64,000 bases of DNA from Ampullaceana balthica (taxonomy: Eukaryota > Mollusca > Gastropoda > Lymnaeidae): contig CALYLW010000132.1 in assembly GCA_944989445.1 (NCBI GenBank), positions 310,001-374,000 on the forward strand, in the 5' to 3' direction. The position numbers and the translations under genes were made by a program. Positions 46,729 through 59,066 of this stretch are shown in pieces; the first letter of the stretch is position 1, and every line of letters starts with the position of its first letter. The notes under the pieces are model-generated. The model was not told where the DNA came from, did not search any database, and saw only the letters and a program-made list of their open reading frames with translations.

Positions 46729-49185
46729 ATGAAACGCAATGTTTTGAGTGGATCACAAAAGAGGAGGAAAGCTGCAGAGGAGAAGGAAAAAATAAGTAAA
46801 CTTCCAAAATTAACATCGTGGCTCAACACGGGTGCAACAACATGTACTCATACCATTCTTTCAGATATAGCTTTCACATCTACATACATTCCTGCTACCA
46901 ATCAACCAGTTTCAGCAGATATACCCCTTATGCCTTTTGCTGCTTCTAGTGACATTTTAAAAGAGGAAATACCTCAATCAGTATATCTAGCAGTAAAGCA
47001 GTTTGCAATAAAATCGACAGATCCGGGGTTATGGAACAATAATGACAATAACACAATAGATTACTGGATTCGTAGTGGGCCCTCATCATGTCAGAAATAT
47101 GATAGTAAATTTTCAAACTGACGCAGATTGTATAAACCAGCTGGTGTAGAGAATACGACGGCAAGGTATTTAAATGACAATGTGCTCAAACGTGAACTAC
47201 GGAATGGAGAATTTGTAAAACGTGATTGGGCACTCTATTCACCATCACAAGGTCGTTTCTATTGTTTTGCATGGCACTTGTTGCCCAAGAAAAATGTTCT
47301 TTTGCTACATCGGGGTTTAATGACTGGAAGCTTAGCAATGTTATTGTAGAACATGAAAATGGAGAAGAACATAGAAAAAGCTTGACGGAATATTTGATAA
47401 GGCATAAAAAACTGGGACTGTATATTCTTTATTACTTAATAAGCAACATAGATCAGAGCAGGAATATCGGCATATAGTGTTGACACGTTTGGTTTCTGTA
47501 ATACGTTTTCTTGCTTCCAGAGGTTTGACATTCGTGGCGAAAATCAGATTATTGGATCAGCAAATAATGGAAACTATTTATGTGTACTAGATCTACTGAG
47601 TGACTTTGATCCTTTCCTGGAGGAACTTCTTAAAATGTCTGGAAATCCTGGAAAAGGAAATACGTCATATTTATCTACCAATATTTGTGAGGAATTTATT
47701 GATTTAATGTGACAACAAGTTCTTGGAACTATCTTTGAAAAAGTAAAAGAGTCAAAGTATTATTCAATGAGAGTAGATTCTAGTCCAGACATCTCACACA
47801 TAGATCAACTGACATTTACTGCCCGATACATTGAAGGCTGCGAACCTGTGGAACGTTTCTTGGTGTTCATCCCCATCTTGTCTCATCGATCAAAGGATTT
47901 AACAGACACTGTTGGGGATTTTATTACAGAGAACAGAATTCCATTATCAAACTGCCGTGGTCAATCATACGATAATGCGTCAAATAAGTCTGGACGATAC
48001 AATGGATTGCAGGCACGTATTCATGAACTCAATGAGTTTGCCATGTATGTCCCCTGTGCAGGACACAGACTGAATTTGGTGGGAGTAAAATCTGCGGAGT
48101 GTTGTCTATAGTCTATAAAATTCTTTGACTTTGTTCAGCACCTGTATACATTTTTTTGCTGGTTCTACTCATCGCTGGAATGTATTGACATCATATTTAG
48201 AAAAACGATTTTGTGTTCAAGCGTATGTCTGACACACGATGGTCAGCACATTTTGATGCTGTCCATGCTTTGTGTAGGGGTTTGGAAAAAAGTAAAACAT
48301 GCACTGGATTCTATATCGGGTGACAATGAACAGCAAGTGACAACAAGGCATGAGGCGGAAGGTTGGAGCAAAAAATAGAACACCTTGAAGCAATCTTTCT
48401 TACAATTCTTTGGAAGGAAATCCTAGAAAGGAGGAATACAAAAAGCAAAGTTTTACAATCAAAGGAAGCGAACATTCTAGTTGCCACAAATCTTCTTGAG
48501 TCGCTGAAAATCTATCTTCAGGAAACTAGAGACAAACTCACTGAATTGAATTCAAAGCCAGATTCCGATTACTATGAATGAAAAAACGGGGACGAACCCG
48601 AAGTGTGCCTTTTAGTAGGTATGATACACCAGGAGAAGATTTACTTCTAAATAAGTCCGTAAAGTTCAATGTAGAAACTTTCCACCTTATTCTGGACACT
48701 TTAATCGTTGAACTAACAATACGTTCAGAGGGGCATTCACACATTGGAAAGCTGTTTTGTTTCTTGAGTGAATTAAAAACCATTACCTTTGATGCACTAA
48801 AGAAAAATGCGAGCATCTTGCCAGTACGTACAACAAGGACTTGAGTTATGACGACCTTTTAAATGAATGTAAGCATCTCTAACATTACATGGCATTTGAT
48901 GAAAATTGCGAGACTCTCCCTGCACTCTACAGAAAAATAATTTCGGACAATTTAAAATCTATTTTTCCGAACATTAAAATTGTACTCAGAGTGGTCATGT
49001 GCATGATGGGGAGCAACTGTACAGGAGAACGTTCTTTTTCAAGATTTAAACTTATTTTAAAAATCATCTTCGTAGTCCAATGGGATAGCATCATTTGAAC
49101 TGGCTTTCCCTCATGAGCATAGAAAATGACAGCCTGAAGACCATTGACTTCAAGCCGATAATAAAACAATTTTCTGAAAATAAAT
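46729..49185 (+). pseudogene. Broken hAT transposase of the ZMYM/TTF-finger type
   Basis: Successive frames encode, in order: a basic N-terminus (MKRNVLSGSQKRRKAAEEKE), a TTF-type finger region (from 47122, with RDWALYSPSQGRFYCFAWH), the KCSFATSGFNDWK segment, and a DUF4371-like catalytic part (47767-48111: DISHIDQLTFTARYIEGCEP, then CRGQSYDNASNKSGRYNGLQ and PCAGHRLNL). A short C-terminal hAT dimerisation region follows (48889-49098, CTGERSFSRFK). The reading frame is lost by a TGA at 47119-47121, a shift near 47270 and several later stops and shifts. It is a dead copy of a protein that would bind and move hAT ends; no intact copy is in the window. Confidence 0.8.
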
Positions 49186-50756
49186 GTCGCAAACGCTTGT
49201 TATAGTAAAGTGCCGTACTGAATTTTTTCTAATCTAAGTATTTTTTTCCCATTACGAATTTTAATACCTTTTTTTCACCTTGTGTAATAGATGTAATATG
49301 TTATGGTGCTTATTATTTAAAAAAACAAATGTAAATATCTGTTTTTGTGTGTATTTTGTTTTTGTAAATATCATAAGTAATACTATAAAATATGTCAATG
49401 AAATCGATTTTCTCAATTTTTCATGTTTAATATTAATTATAGTTGCAGCTGTACAGCATATCTTAACAACAATTTTGTTGACATTGGCATAATGACAATA
49501 AAATAAATAATACATTATTTTAATTATTATCAACAATTCATTTTTTTTCTGCGGTTTGGGGGGGGGGCAGCACTCTTTCTTTGGCCAGGGGGCCAAAATG
49601 GTGTAAAAGTGGCTCTGGTTTCAGTACATATAATTTGTTGAAATTTGTTTAGGTGTTGAGCTTTTGTCGGATACAGTAATATTTGCTTTTACAACAGGAG
49701 CGAATTAAAAACTATAAATTTCATGCAATAGGACATCAGTGCAAAGCTCTCATCTTTAGCATTTTTTGTTTCTGTTCATTTTTAAAAAAAAATTAATGCC
49801 ACTGAATTCACCACCCCAAGACCGGCACCGTTTTGCTCTCTCTTGTTACACTAATACGAAACCTTTGATTCAAATCCTAATTAAATATTATTAAGATACG
49901 ATTCTATTTTAAAGATGTAGAGTTTATCTTAAAACAAATTCTCCTGGGGTTACTTTTTTTCGTGACACCGGCCTTTAGATATTTAACGTCTTAAATGCAT
50001 AATTAATGTCATTGTTCTTAGGGTATATAAAGGAGATCTATAAAATGAAAGAACCAGTATTCGGTATGTATTTCTTTCTATTTCATTCGTTTCCTTGAAT
50101 TTCTATTATCAGCTGATGTTTCATTTTGTTAATTTCTTAAAGATAAATATGATTCGAAATTCAATCTGGCAAAATAAACGTCTCAAAATAATTGCTAAAT
50201 GGCCACCGGATCTTTACCTCATTTTCGGATTTTCCGACTGTGTTCCTGTCCCTAAACAAGAAATAGTAATTACTCTAATTAAATAATAATAATTTATTTT
50301 AGGGTTTACTGTTTTTTGGTAAAATATTTTGTAAGCGTTTCATTCAGAACATGGATTTCATAAGGCAATCCCGTTTGTTTGAACAAGAATCAGATACTAC
50401 AGATCAAGATCATTTCGTTCACATGCCAACTGGTATTCAAGAAACGGAATCGTTTAACAGTGATTTACCGACTGACATCTCTTTGTCAAGCGCTGTGACT
50501 AACAGAACATTTGTAGATTCTTCATCAGCCACAAATTCAGCAGTTGTACCCCAGCAAGGGCATGTTTAAGAAAATGACATGGATATCAAAACTTCAGAGA
50601 CTCAAATGGTGAAATGTTGGTGATAGGAAATCCAAAGGACATCGACTTCGGTTTACCAAGAAAATCCTTTTTCTTGAAGAAAACAATTAATGAAAGCCTA
50701 TCTTACACTTCAGCAGCAAATATGTGGACGATTTCTAAATCAAGATAAATGCTTAA
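49186..50756. other. Mostly no gene; one doubtful acidic frame
   Basis: A G9-10 run lies near 49559. The frame 50351-50569 (72 residues, Ser/Thr/Asp-rich, starting MDFIRQSRLFEQESD) ends at TAA, and further coding-like text (IDFGLPRKSFFLKKT) follows in another frame near 50640. It could be a decayed transposon ORF or an exon; I cannot assign it. Confidence 0.3.
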
Positions 50757-50758
50757 AA

Positions 50759-50867
50759 ATGTGGTAGAATATATAAAACTTGATATTATACATTAAGAAT
50801 GTGGAATATAAAACTTGATATTATACATTAAGAATGTGGAATATAAAACTTGATATTATACATTAAG
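50759..50867. repeat. 35-bp tandem repeat, three copies
   Basis: AATGTGGAATATAAAACTTG followed by ATATTATACATTAAG, repeated at 50759, 50798 and 50833; the first copy carries four extra bases. Confidence 0.85.
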
Positions 50868-51389
50868 TATTACGTCCCAAGCCCTGAGCCTAAAATTATA
50901 TTAAGGTCTCCATAGGGAAATTCTTCACGGATCATTGGAGACTACACACGAGGGAACAACTCCGAGACCAAAGCAAATTTATGGTACTCCAAAAAAGAGT
51001 TCGGATATCTCTCCCATTGTGTGGACTTTCTCAAAGTTCTCACTATACCTTTATGGTAGTCACTTAGCAATCTATACAGACACAAACAATTTGATTTAAC
51101 ATTTTTTTAAAATAAATTCTCAGCAAATATTATAGATAATAAGTTTTGATTTAATTAATATTTTTAAAACTGAAAGTGATCATATATCTTAGAAGTATTT
51201 CAGTTAGACAAAGGTATATCCTGAATTTATAATTGATGGAGATTATTTTGAGAGTCCCAGTCATTTTATTGAAATTGGTATGTTTTAATGTTATTGAACT
51301 TTGTTACTATTTAATTATGATGCATCGATTATTAACAGTGATATTCCTTATATTGAACATTGTATCTTATTTTAATGTATACATTATGA

Positions 51390-51485
51390 ACGATCCTACT
51401 ATACCAAAGATCATTGTGCCTTACTCTTATCAATGGTCAGTGACTAGTCCAGCATTTTTACTTGAAATATTTAAAACTAGAAATA
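51390..51485 (-). mobile_element. Strongly decayed LINE 3' fragment
   Basis: GATCCTACTATACCAAAGATCATTGTGCC followed by CTTATCAATGG and AGTCCAGCATTTTTA match the reverse-oriented 3' UTR of the GATAA-tailed LINE (CTCCTTCTATACAGAAGATTATTGCG in other copies). The frame 51233-51535 covers it and is not a gene. Confidence 0.5.
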
Positions 51486-51588
51486 TACCCGCGCGTATAG
51501 AAGCGGTGCACTGCGTTAAAGATGTTATTACATAGTTGAAAATATGCCAATAATTCTTTGTTAAGTCTATCTTTGCAACGACGCAATA

Positions 51589-53285
51589 TCTTATCTTAAC
51601 TTATCATTTTATCTTATGTTATCTGTTACAGACGCTCCTTCTATTCAGAAGATTGTCACGTCCTATGGTTATCCATGGTTTGTGTTTAGTCCTGAATTCT
51701 TATTACAGTTTTAAATGTTGATAAAGATTTGGTTTTCCTGTTTTCTTCATGCAACCAATTCCACTCCCGAATTCCGGACGGGAAGAACGAGAATTTGTAT
51801 GTGTTGTTTCTTGCATACGAAATAAAGAAGTGTCTTATCCTTATATCTATCTGAGGGTTGTATTAAATTATCTTTGTGTTGTATTTCTAAATTATAATGA
51901 ATAGCCTTAAGTATTATTTCTATTTTACTCTTGATTCTTTTATCGTCTAGTGTTTCTAGGTTTAATGATTTAACTAATTGGTGTTATTCTTGTCAGTTTT
52001 GAATATTCTCCAGTAAGGAAACTGGTAGTTTTTTTAAAAATGTGTCCTAGTTTATCAATGTTTCTTTGGTTAAAGGGTCCCATACAGAAAATGGATATTC
52101 TAGTACAGGTGTAAACCAAGGTAAGGTAGAATTTTAGGGGTTTATTCTTATTACATCTGTAAACGTTACTTTTTATAAAGCCTAAGGTTTTGATTGATTT
52201 TTTAATAACTTCATTGGCATGGGGATTCCATGATAGTTTCTCATGTATTATTACTCCAAAGAATTTTGCATCTGTAGTTTGGATTAGTTGTTTTCCATGA
52301 ATATTTTGAATCTATTTGTTTCTTTTTCTTGACAGTTGACACTTTTCTGGGTGGGAAGACATAATCTAATTAGTTTCCCATTTTACTAATTCATCTAAGT
52401 CTTTTTGTAACATTTTGCTATCTTCTTCTGATTTAATTGTTCTATAGATTATACAATCATCAGCAAATAACCAAACTTTTGTTCCTGTTGAGATGTTGTC
52501 GGGTAAATCATTTATAGATAAATAAATAGAGTAAGCACAGTTCCTTGTGGAACTCCTGAGTTAACCGTTATTTGTGCTGATTTACATCCATTAATTATTA
52601 CAGTTTGCTCTCTACTCAAAAGGAAGTCTTGGATCCAATTATGTATGGGACCTGAGATTCCACAGTAGTTAAAAAAAATTAGTAAACTTAGGTGTTGAAC
52701 TTTAACAAATGCTTTTTAGTAGTCCATTAATATTGTCTATTTGATTATTATTGTCTAAGACTATTGACATATCATCAATTAAACCAATGAATTGTATTTC
52801 ACCTGATCTGTTTTTTCTAAAGCCGTGTTGATGTGGGCATAGGACATTATATTTGTGTAGACGATTTTCTATTTTACTACATATTATGTGTTCTAGTTAT
52901 TTATAGGTGATACTAGTAAGTGATACGCGTCTGTAATTATCAGGGTCTGATTTATCACCTTTTTTCAAAGATGGCAGTTACGTTAGCTAATTTCCAATCC
53001 TGGGGCACTTTATCCTGATGTAGATTGGCTTGAAAAAGAACTACAAGGATTGGGGACAGGTCATTGCTTAGTTCTTTTAATAACCTTGCAGGCAATTTAT
53101 CTGGACCATTAAATTTGTTTATTTTTAAGTTTTTAGGAGTGTATACCTATCTTGTCTACAGTTATGTTTCCTATTTCTTCCATTTTATTTAAATTTATTA
53201 AAACTCCCTTGTCACCTGAGGCCGATAATGATGATGCAAAATATGTTTTGAGGATGTTAGCTTGGTATATAAGCACGATTCTCTA
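51589..53285 (-). mobile_element. Longest copy of the GATAA-tailed CR1/jockey-like LINE, decayed
   Basis: On the minus strand, from about 53285 down, pieces of a reverse transcriptase can be read: FNGPDKLPARLLKELSNDL and WKLANVTAIF, then after a one-base shift KKGDKSDPDNYRRVSLTS, then VNSGVPQGTV and the catalytic FADDCIIYRT box. The 3' UTR has the CTTCT-loop-AGAAG hairpin (51631-51644 region) and TTATC repeats at 51589-51625. Several frameshifts and stops make it inactive. The endonuclease is missing. Confidence 0.75.
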
Positions 53286-53329
53286 GTTTAAAAAAAAACT
53301 AATTGCGCGCTGAGCTTACTGTTGAGAAT

Positions 53330-53640
53330 GCCGTTTACAGTCGGTCAGAAATATACATATATATGTCAGATCGTGTAAAATTGAATGAAGTCTTAAACTC
53401 TTAGGAAAATAAGGATTTGAACATTATGAATTCGATGACCGATAATATACATTAAAATCGGCCTTCAAGATTTTATTTACTAAGTTTGGTCAAGATTAAT
53501 TCATTTAATTTGTAACCAACCTTTAAAAAATTGTGTACTTTATATATAGCTCATAATATATGGAATAAAATAAATGCATCTATCACGTAAAATGTTTAAA
53601 ATTATTATGCATTTAGCATAATAATTCATAATGTAATGTT
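53330..53640 (+). repeat. Old fragment of the 42.6-kb repeat family
   Basis: GTGTAAAATTGAATGAAGTC, ACATTATGAATTCGATG, TTTACTAAGTTTGGTCAAG and TATATATAGCTCATAATAT follow the motif order of the ~315-bp unit at 42.9-43.8 kb. Confidence 0.45.
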
Positions 53641-54283
53641 TTATGCAAACTGATAGTGTATCTTAATGTTATGTATTTTATTTATGTGCAATTTACTAAA
53701 AAAATTGTGTTGCATAACACAAACATTACATTATTGTCTATTTTACCATTCTCTACTGTGCTACTGATTCTCTAAATTGGTTTGGATTCAATTTAAGAGT
53801 TTTAGGTTTTTTTTTAAAGATTATTTTTAATGTATTGACATGTGTTAATTTTTTTTTGTCTTAGTTGATTTGGTACAACACAAATACACATGTTAGACAA
53901 ATTGATGAAATATAGAATATTTATTAATAGGCTTTGTCATAATTAACCGGAAATCTAATAATACAAATATTTGGGCTATATATATCTTTGTTAAGGGCAA
54001 AATGTCATTAAAAATGTAAACAAAATACGAGTCAATATGTAAATGTAGGTATAATGAGAAGGATGTATCTTATCAGCTATTTGTGAATCCTTCGTTAATT
54101 TAAGACAACTTATAGAGCTTAAAAAAGTACAACAGTTTCGTAATTTTACTATGCTAACAATTTTGAGAACATTGTGATTCGACTGAATGTATGCTTCAAA
54201 ACATTGATCCGCTAAAATGTAATCTAAAAATAGCACATTACTCATTGAGCTATGAAGTTTTTCGGTTTTAGAAATGACAAACC
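53641..54283. other. AT-rich stretch, no gene seen
   Basis: The minus-strand frame 53991-54245 has no recognisable motif. Confidence 0.4.
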
Positions 54284-54634
54284 CTATTTACTAATTTCAT
54301 TATTTTTTTAGTCTACTACCTGTTTCAAAATTGACAGTTCTCAATTATTAAAAAAATGCACATCTCGGCTTCATAGTTACATTAACATATACGTTTCCTG
54401 AAGTTGTTGTTCTTATAGGTCCTAAAATTATATAAGTATAAACTATTTAAGATATAATACTTCGCAGTGACTCAAAAATTGATATTTCCGACAAGATAAA
54501 ATGTCGTGTGTCTTCTAACCTCAATTTTGATTGAACAATGGCTCAATGATGTAGCAGAAGGGTGGATTTTAAATAATTGAGAACTGTCAACTTTGAAAAG
54601 GGAAGTAGACTAAAAATAATAAATAAATCATAGA
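54284..54634. repeat. MITE-like inverted repeat with ~70-bp arms
   Basis: Arm 54284-54352 (TTAGTCTACTACCTGTTTC, then TTGACAGTTCTCAATTATT) is the reverse complement of 54566-54634 (AATAATTGAGAACTGTCAA, then AAGTAGACTAA) with few mismatches. About 215 bases lie between. No coding sequence. Confidence 0.7.
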
Positions 54635-54704
54635 ATACTTCCGGACTTCGAATGCAGTATTTACCACAATATGTATATGTGCATGAAACGTTACCTAGTT
54701 AACT

Positions 54705-55035
54705 ATCTTATCTTATCTGTTACAAAAGCTTCTTCTGTTCAGAAGATATTTGCGTGCTACGCTTATCCATGGTTTTTGTCTAATCTAGCATTTGTATTAA
54801 GATTTTAATTGTTGATAAAGTATTGGTTTTCCTGGTTTCTTCAGACAACTCATTCCAAGTACGAATTCCGGACGGGAAGATTGAGAAAAGGTAAGCATTT
54901 GTTCTTGCATACGGAATTAGAAAAGCGTTTTATCCCTATATCTATCTTTTTTTTCTTGGTTGCATGGGTCTCATACAGAAGATGCATATTCTAGCACAGG
55001 TCTCACCAAAGTGAGGTAGCCTGCGTATGTTTTTA
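54705..55035 (-). mobile_element. LINE 3' fragment with internal deletion
   Basis: TTATCTTATCTGTTAC and the CTTCT-GTTC-AGAAG hairpin mark the 3' end. C-terminal codons follow (TACGAATTCCGGACGGGAAG in reverse sense), then a jump to the TGGGTCTCATACAGAAGATG region, so about 230 bases are missing compared with the copy at 55131. Confidence 0.75.
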
Positions 55036-55130
55036 TTATATCTGTAAAAGTTTTTACTTATCATAGAATCTGCAATATATTGATATGTTAAAATGTCAAA
55101 ATTGTCTTTTACTGTCTTCTTAAATGTTCA

Positions 55131-56052
55131 TTATCTTATCTTATCTTATCTTATCTGTTTATAGACGCTCCTTCTATACAGAAGATTATTGCGTCCTACG
55201 CTTATCTATGGTTTGTGTTTAGTCCTGCATTTTTATCAGAGATTTAAATGCTGATAAAGTGTTGGTTTTCCTGGATTCTTCAGGCAACCCATTCCACGCC
55301 CGAATTCCGGACGGGAAGAAGGAAAACTTGTATGTGTTTGTTCTTGCATACGGAATAAGGAAGGTGTTTTTATCCTTATGTCTATCTGAGGGTTATATTA
55401 AGTTATCTTTGTGTTGTATTTCTAAATTAGAATTAATTGCTTTATATATGATTACTACTTTGCTTTTGGTTCTTCTATCCTCTAGTGTTTCAAGGTTTAA
55501 TGATTTAACTAATGGTGTTATTCTAGTCAGTTTTGAATATTCTCCAGTAATGAATCTGGCAGCTCTTTTTTGAATTTGTTCTAGTTTATCAATGTTTTCT
55601 TTGGTGGATGGGTCCCATACAGAAGATGCATATTCTAGTACAGGTCTCACCAAAGTAAGGTAGCATTTTAGTTTTATATCTCTATTACATTTGTTAAAGT
55701 TTCTTTTTATAAAGCCTAAGGTTTTGTTTGATTTTTTAATAACTTCATTGACATGGGGATTCCATGATAGTTTCTCATTTGTTAAGACTCCTAAGTATTT
55801 TGTATCTTTAGTTTGGGTCAGTTCTATTCCATGAATGTAATATTTTGAATTTATTTGTTTCTTTTTCTTTGTTACTCTTAACAGTTGACAATTTTCTGGG
55901 TGGAAAGACATACTCCAGTTAGTTTCCCATTTTATCAATTCATCTAAGTCTTTTTGTAAAATTTTGCTGTCTTGTTCTGATTTAATTGTTCTATAGATTA
56001 TACAATCATCAGCAAATAACCTAACTTTTGTACCTGTTGAGATGTTGTTGAG
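55131..56052 (-). mobile_element. 5'-truncated LINE copy with RT C-terminal half
   Basis: The minus-strand frame 55938-55393 (181 residues) encodes the region after the catalytic box: MIKWETNWSMSFHPENCQLL, YLGVLTNEKLSWNPHVNEV, VRPVLEYASSVWDPSTKENI and RAARFITGEYSKLTRITPL. It stops at a TAA where the array copies have CAA (glutamine). After that stop, the C-terminal FPSGIRAWNGLPEES can be read without the extra G seen in the array copies. Upstream codons include FADDCIIY. TTATC repeats at 55131-55150 are the tail. Confidence 0.85.
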
Positions 56053-57499
56053 ATGATTATTTTGTAATATTTACATTCTTAAATGTAAGGTAATTAATTT
56101 GCCAACATATTTGTGTTTTGTTTAAGTTTATTTTATCATTTTTAAGTCCAGAGTTTGGGGATTTTAAAAAAAAATAATTATAAAAATAATTTAATGTTAC
56201 ATACTGCTAGAACTGTGGGTTTTTTAATGGAAACACAAACTTTATGTGTATAGAAAATGAGATGTAATAATATAAGTGTTTCTATCCCTTGTCTTAGGTT
56301 ACTATTAGATTATATTTTGTTGTAATTGCAATTTATAATGAATGGCCTTATATTTTTACTGCTTTGTGCTATTATCCCCTAGTGTTTCTAGGTTTAATGA
56401 TTTAAGTAATAGTGTTTTTTTTTACTAATAATATTCTCGATTAATTAAACGGAAAAACAGATATTGCTGCTTTTGGTTTGTGTTTTTTTTCTATGTTATT
56501 CAAATTATAGTTTATAATGTTTCTTTAATCTTACTTTCCGAATTTGTATAGATCCTATTACAGTTTTGATTATGAAGTTATCTATTAATTTTGTTAGGTT
56601 ATTTTAATCAATTAATGAAATAGCGTTTTACATATTCTCTCATTCTTTAACTTAATGTTTATGTTTCTTGAACCACTGAGTATTAAATGATCTTTAAAAG
56701 GTAAAAGATGAACATCAAACCTTATAAAAAAATTAAAAATTTCTTGTGACATTCAAAAATGGAATTTCTCCCAATATTTAGATTAGTAAAGCATGAAACT
56801 TATGGAACAATAATTTTCTATATACATAATTGACTGTAACCAACTTCATAGTAAAAAACATACCTTCTATAAAATTTTCGCAACTTCAAGAAAACGATTA
56901 GTTTTTAGAGATATTCATAAAGCTATCAAAGAAAATATAAAAGAATATAAAACTACTAAGATGTTCATACATTGTTATATTTCTAAGTCAAATGTTTGCC
57001 TTTGGAATGAAAGAATATTCTGAAAAATGTATGATGAAATGTATACCCTTTTTTATTTCAAATCAAACAAAATGTATTCCATAAGTTTTGTAATAACTAA
57101 TTTTTCTATATCATGATTATTTTAACACAAAGAGATCTTCAAAAAATCGTATTGCTTTATCTAAATATTTTTTTTAAATCTCAAAAACAGATTAAAATAG
57201 GGAGCTGAATATTTGATTTGTTCCATTTAAATAGACGATACTGCAAATATTAAATCATGTCCCTTTTTAATATTCGGATCAGTTTTGTTTATGGGAACAA
57301 TAAATCAGTCAATATATAAACAAGCCTTGTCGAAAATAGATTTTATTTTGTTTAATCTGTTGGTATTTTTTTTACATCCCTTAACATGATAAAATGAAAT
57401 ATGGGCAACGTGATGGATGATTGGATATTAAAAGTTAAACACCTTTCAATATTTTAGTGTAGAAAATCAATTGTGAGTGTATGGATTTTTGTCTATCTC
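56053..57499. other. AT-rich stretch, no gene seen
   Basis: No frame, RNA gene or clear repeat was recognised apart from short AT runs. A few phrases near 56360-56420 (CCTAGTGTTTCTAGGTTTAATGATTTA) look like a scrap of the same LINE, minus strand. Confidence 0.4.
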
Positions 57500-57566
57500 C
57501 GTCCAATTACGTTAGAGGTGAGATATAATTACATTTATATAGTTCCAATGAAATTTCTCCGAGGGT

Positions 57567-58600
57567 GTGATCATTCACACCAGGATGGATGGAAACCTAG
57601 ACAACATCAGCCGGCTCCGTGCGAAGAGCAAATTGGAAACTGTATTAATCAGAGAGTTGCTCATCGCGGATGGTGCAGCCCTTACCTCACATACAGAGAT
57701 AGGACTAAAACAGTTGGTCAGTAAGTTCTCAAAGGCATGCAAGGAATTCGGTCTAACGATAAGCATCAAAACGACCAACATTATGATAAAAGGTACTGAC
57801 TGCCTTCCAGCAATCTCCATTTTAGCAAACACCTTTGATGTCGTAGAGGGATTTCACCCACCTTGGCAGTAACATCACAATCAACCTCTCCCTGGATAAG
57901 GAAATAGGAATCAGAATCGGCAAGATCGCATCATTAATGGCTACAATGAATCAAAGTGTTTGGAACAATGCGCAGCAGGATGAAAATCACTGTGTACCAG
58001 GCCTGCGTGCTCAGCACACTCCTCTATGGCAGCGAGTGCTGGACAAAATACGCCAAGCAAACAAAGCAGCTCAACAGCTTCCACTTGCGATGCTTGCGTA
58101 GGATTCTACACATCAAGTGGCAGGACAAGATCACCAATGTCGAGGTACTCAGAAGGAGTCATATGCTTAGTGTGCACTCAATTCTGAGTGAGAGGCGTCT
58201 GCGCGGTTGGGTAATGTCCGCAGGATGAGCTCGGGCGCATTCCTAGTGACTTGTTTTACGGTGAGCTAGCAACTGGTATGAGAATAAGAGGTCGCTCCTG
58301 CTTGCGCTTCAGGACGTCTGCAAGAAAGACCTGTCCCTGGCACAGATAGACCATAAATCGTGGGAGACCATTGCCGAGGAGCATACCTCCTTGCGGGCAA
58401 AAGTGCGTGAGGGCATTCATGTCGCGGAAGCATCCCTCATAGCTTTGAGTGAAGAGAGAAGTGCCAGGAGAAAGGGGAGGGGGCAGAGGAGCAGGATTAC
58501 ACGCCATCGTCCCATGAGGACGGACGGTTGCCATACCAATGAGACACACACAAAAAGCGAACTTAAGGTATTCTACCCTCACCTAAATATTTTTACAAAT
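57567..58600 (+). pseudogene. Second LINE type: RT C-terminal half, broken
   Basis: The frame 57567-57872 encodes LRAKSKLETVLIRELLIADG followed by AALTSHTEIGLKQLVSKF and FGLTISIKTTNIM. In related elements the box reads FADDAAL; here it is IADGAAL, so one catalytic aspartate is lost. After a shift near 57855, the frame 57956-58228 encodes KITVYQACVLSTLLYGSECW and FHLRCLRRILHIKWQDKITN. A further shift leads to GELATG near 58261. This is a different LINE lineage from the GATAA-tailed family. It is inactive. Confidence 0.75.
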
Positions 58601-58654
58601 TTTATTCTCCAGTCGCTTCTGTATTTATCATAGGAACTTGGTAACCTATTGTAC

Positions 58655-58692
58655 TCAGTATAGAAAGGGCGTCTGTTTAGATAAGACAAGAC
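58655..58692 (+). mobile_element. LINE tail scrap
   Basis: TATAGAAAGGGCGTCTGTTTAGATAAGACAAGACA matches the last bases and tail of the GATAA-tailed family in plus orientation. Confidence 0.55.
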
Positions 58693-59066
58693 AATATATT
58701 CTGCTCACTTTTGTTAAAATGTCTAAAAAGTGTATAAATTACGAGACCAAAAAATGATATGATACTAGTTCCAAGGGGCCTAAATAGTTCTGTTGCCTGC
58801 AATATTGTGATATGGATCAAGGTATTTCAGTGTATTAACTTTAGTATAAATCTATCAATGCAATAATTAATCTTAAATTGACATTCTTTAGTCTATTTAT
58901 TTGTATAGCTAATATGAGAAGTTTTAAGTTCCAGGTGATGAACCACAGAGCCTAAGCTCCGTAAGATTTTTATATTTCTCTACAGATGTGAGCATATCAA
59001 TCAAAATTAAAGTCATTTGATATTAAGTACAGTTATTCGGTGTGATGCTTTAAGATTTTGGCTCGT
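58693..59066. other. AT-rich spacer, no gene seen
   Basis: Nothing recognised. Confidence 0.4.

Noticed and set aside
51233..51535. 100-residue hydrophobic frame
   Set aside because: Its right half is a decayed antisense LINE 3' end.
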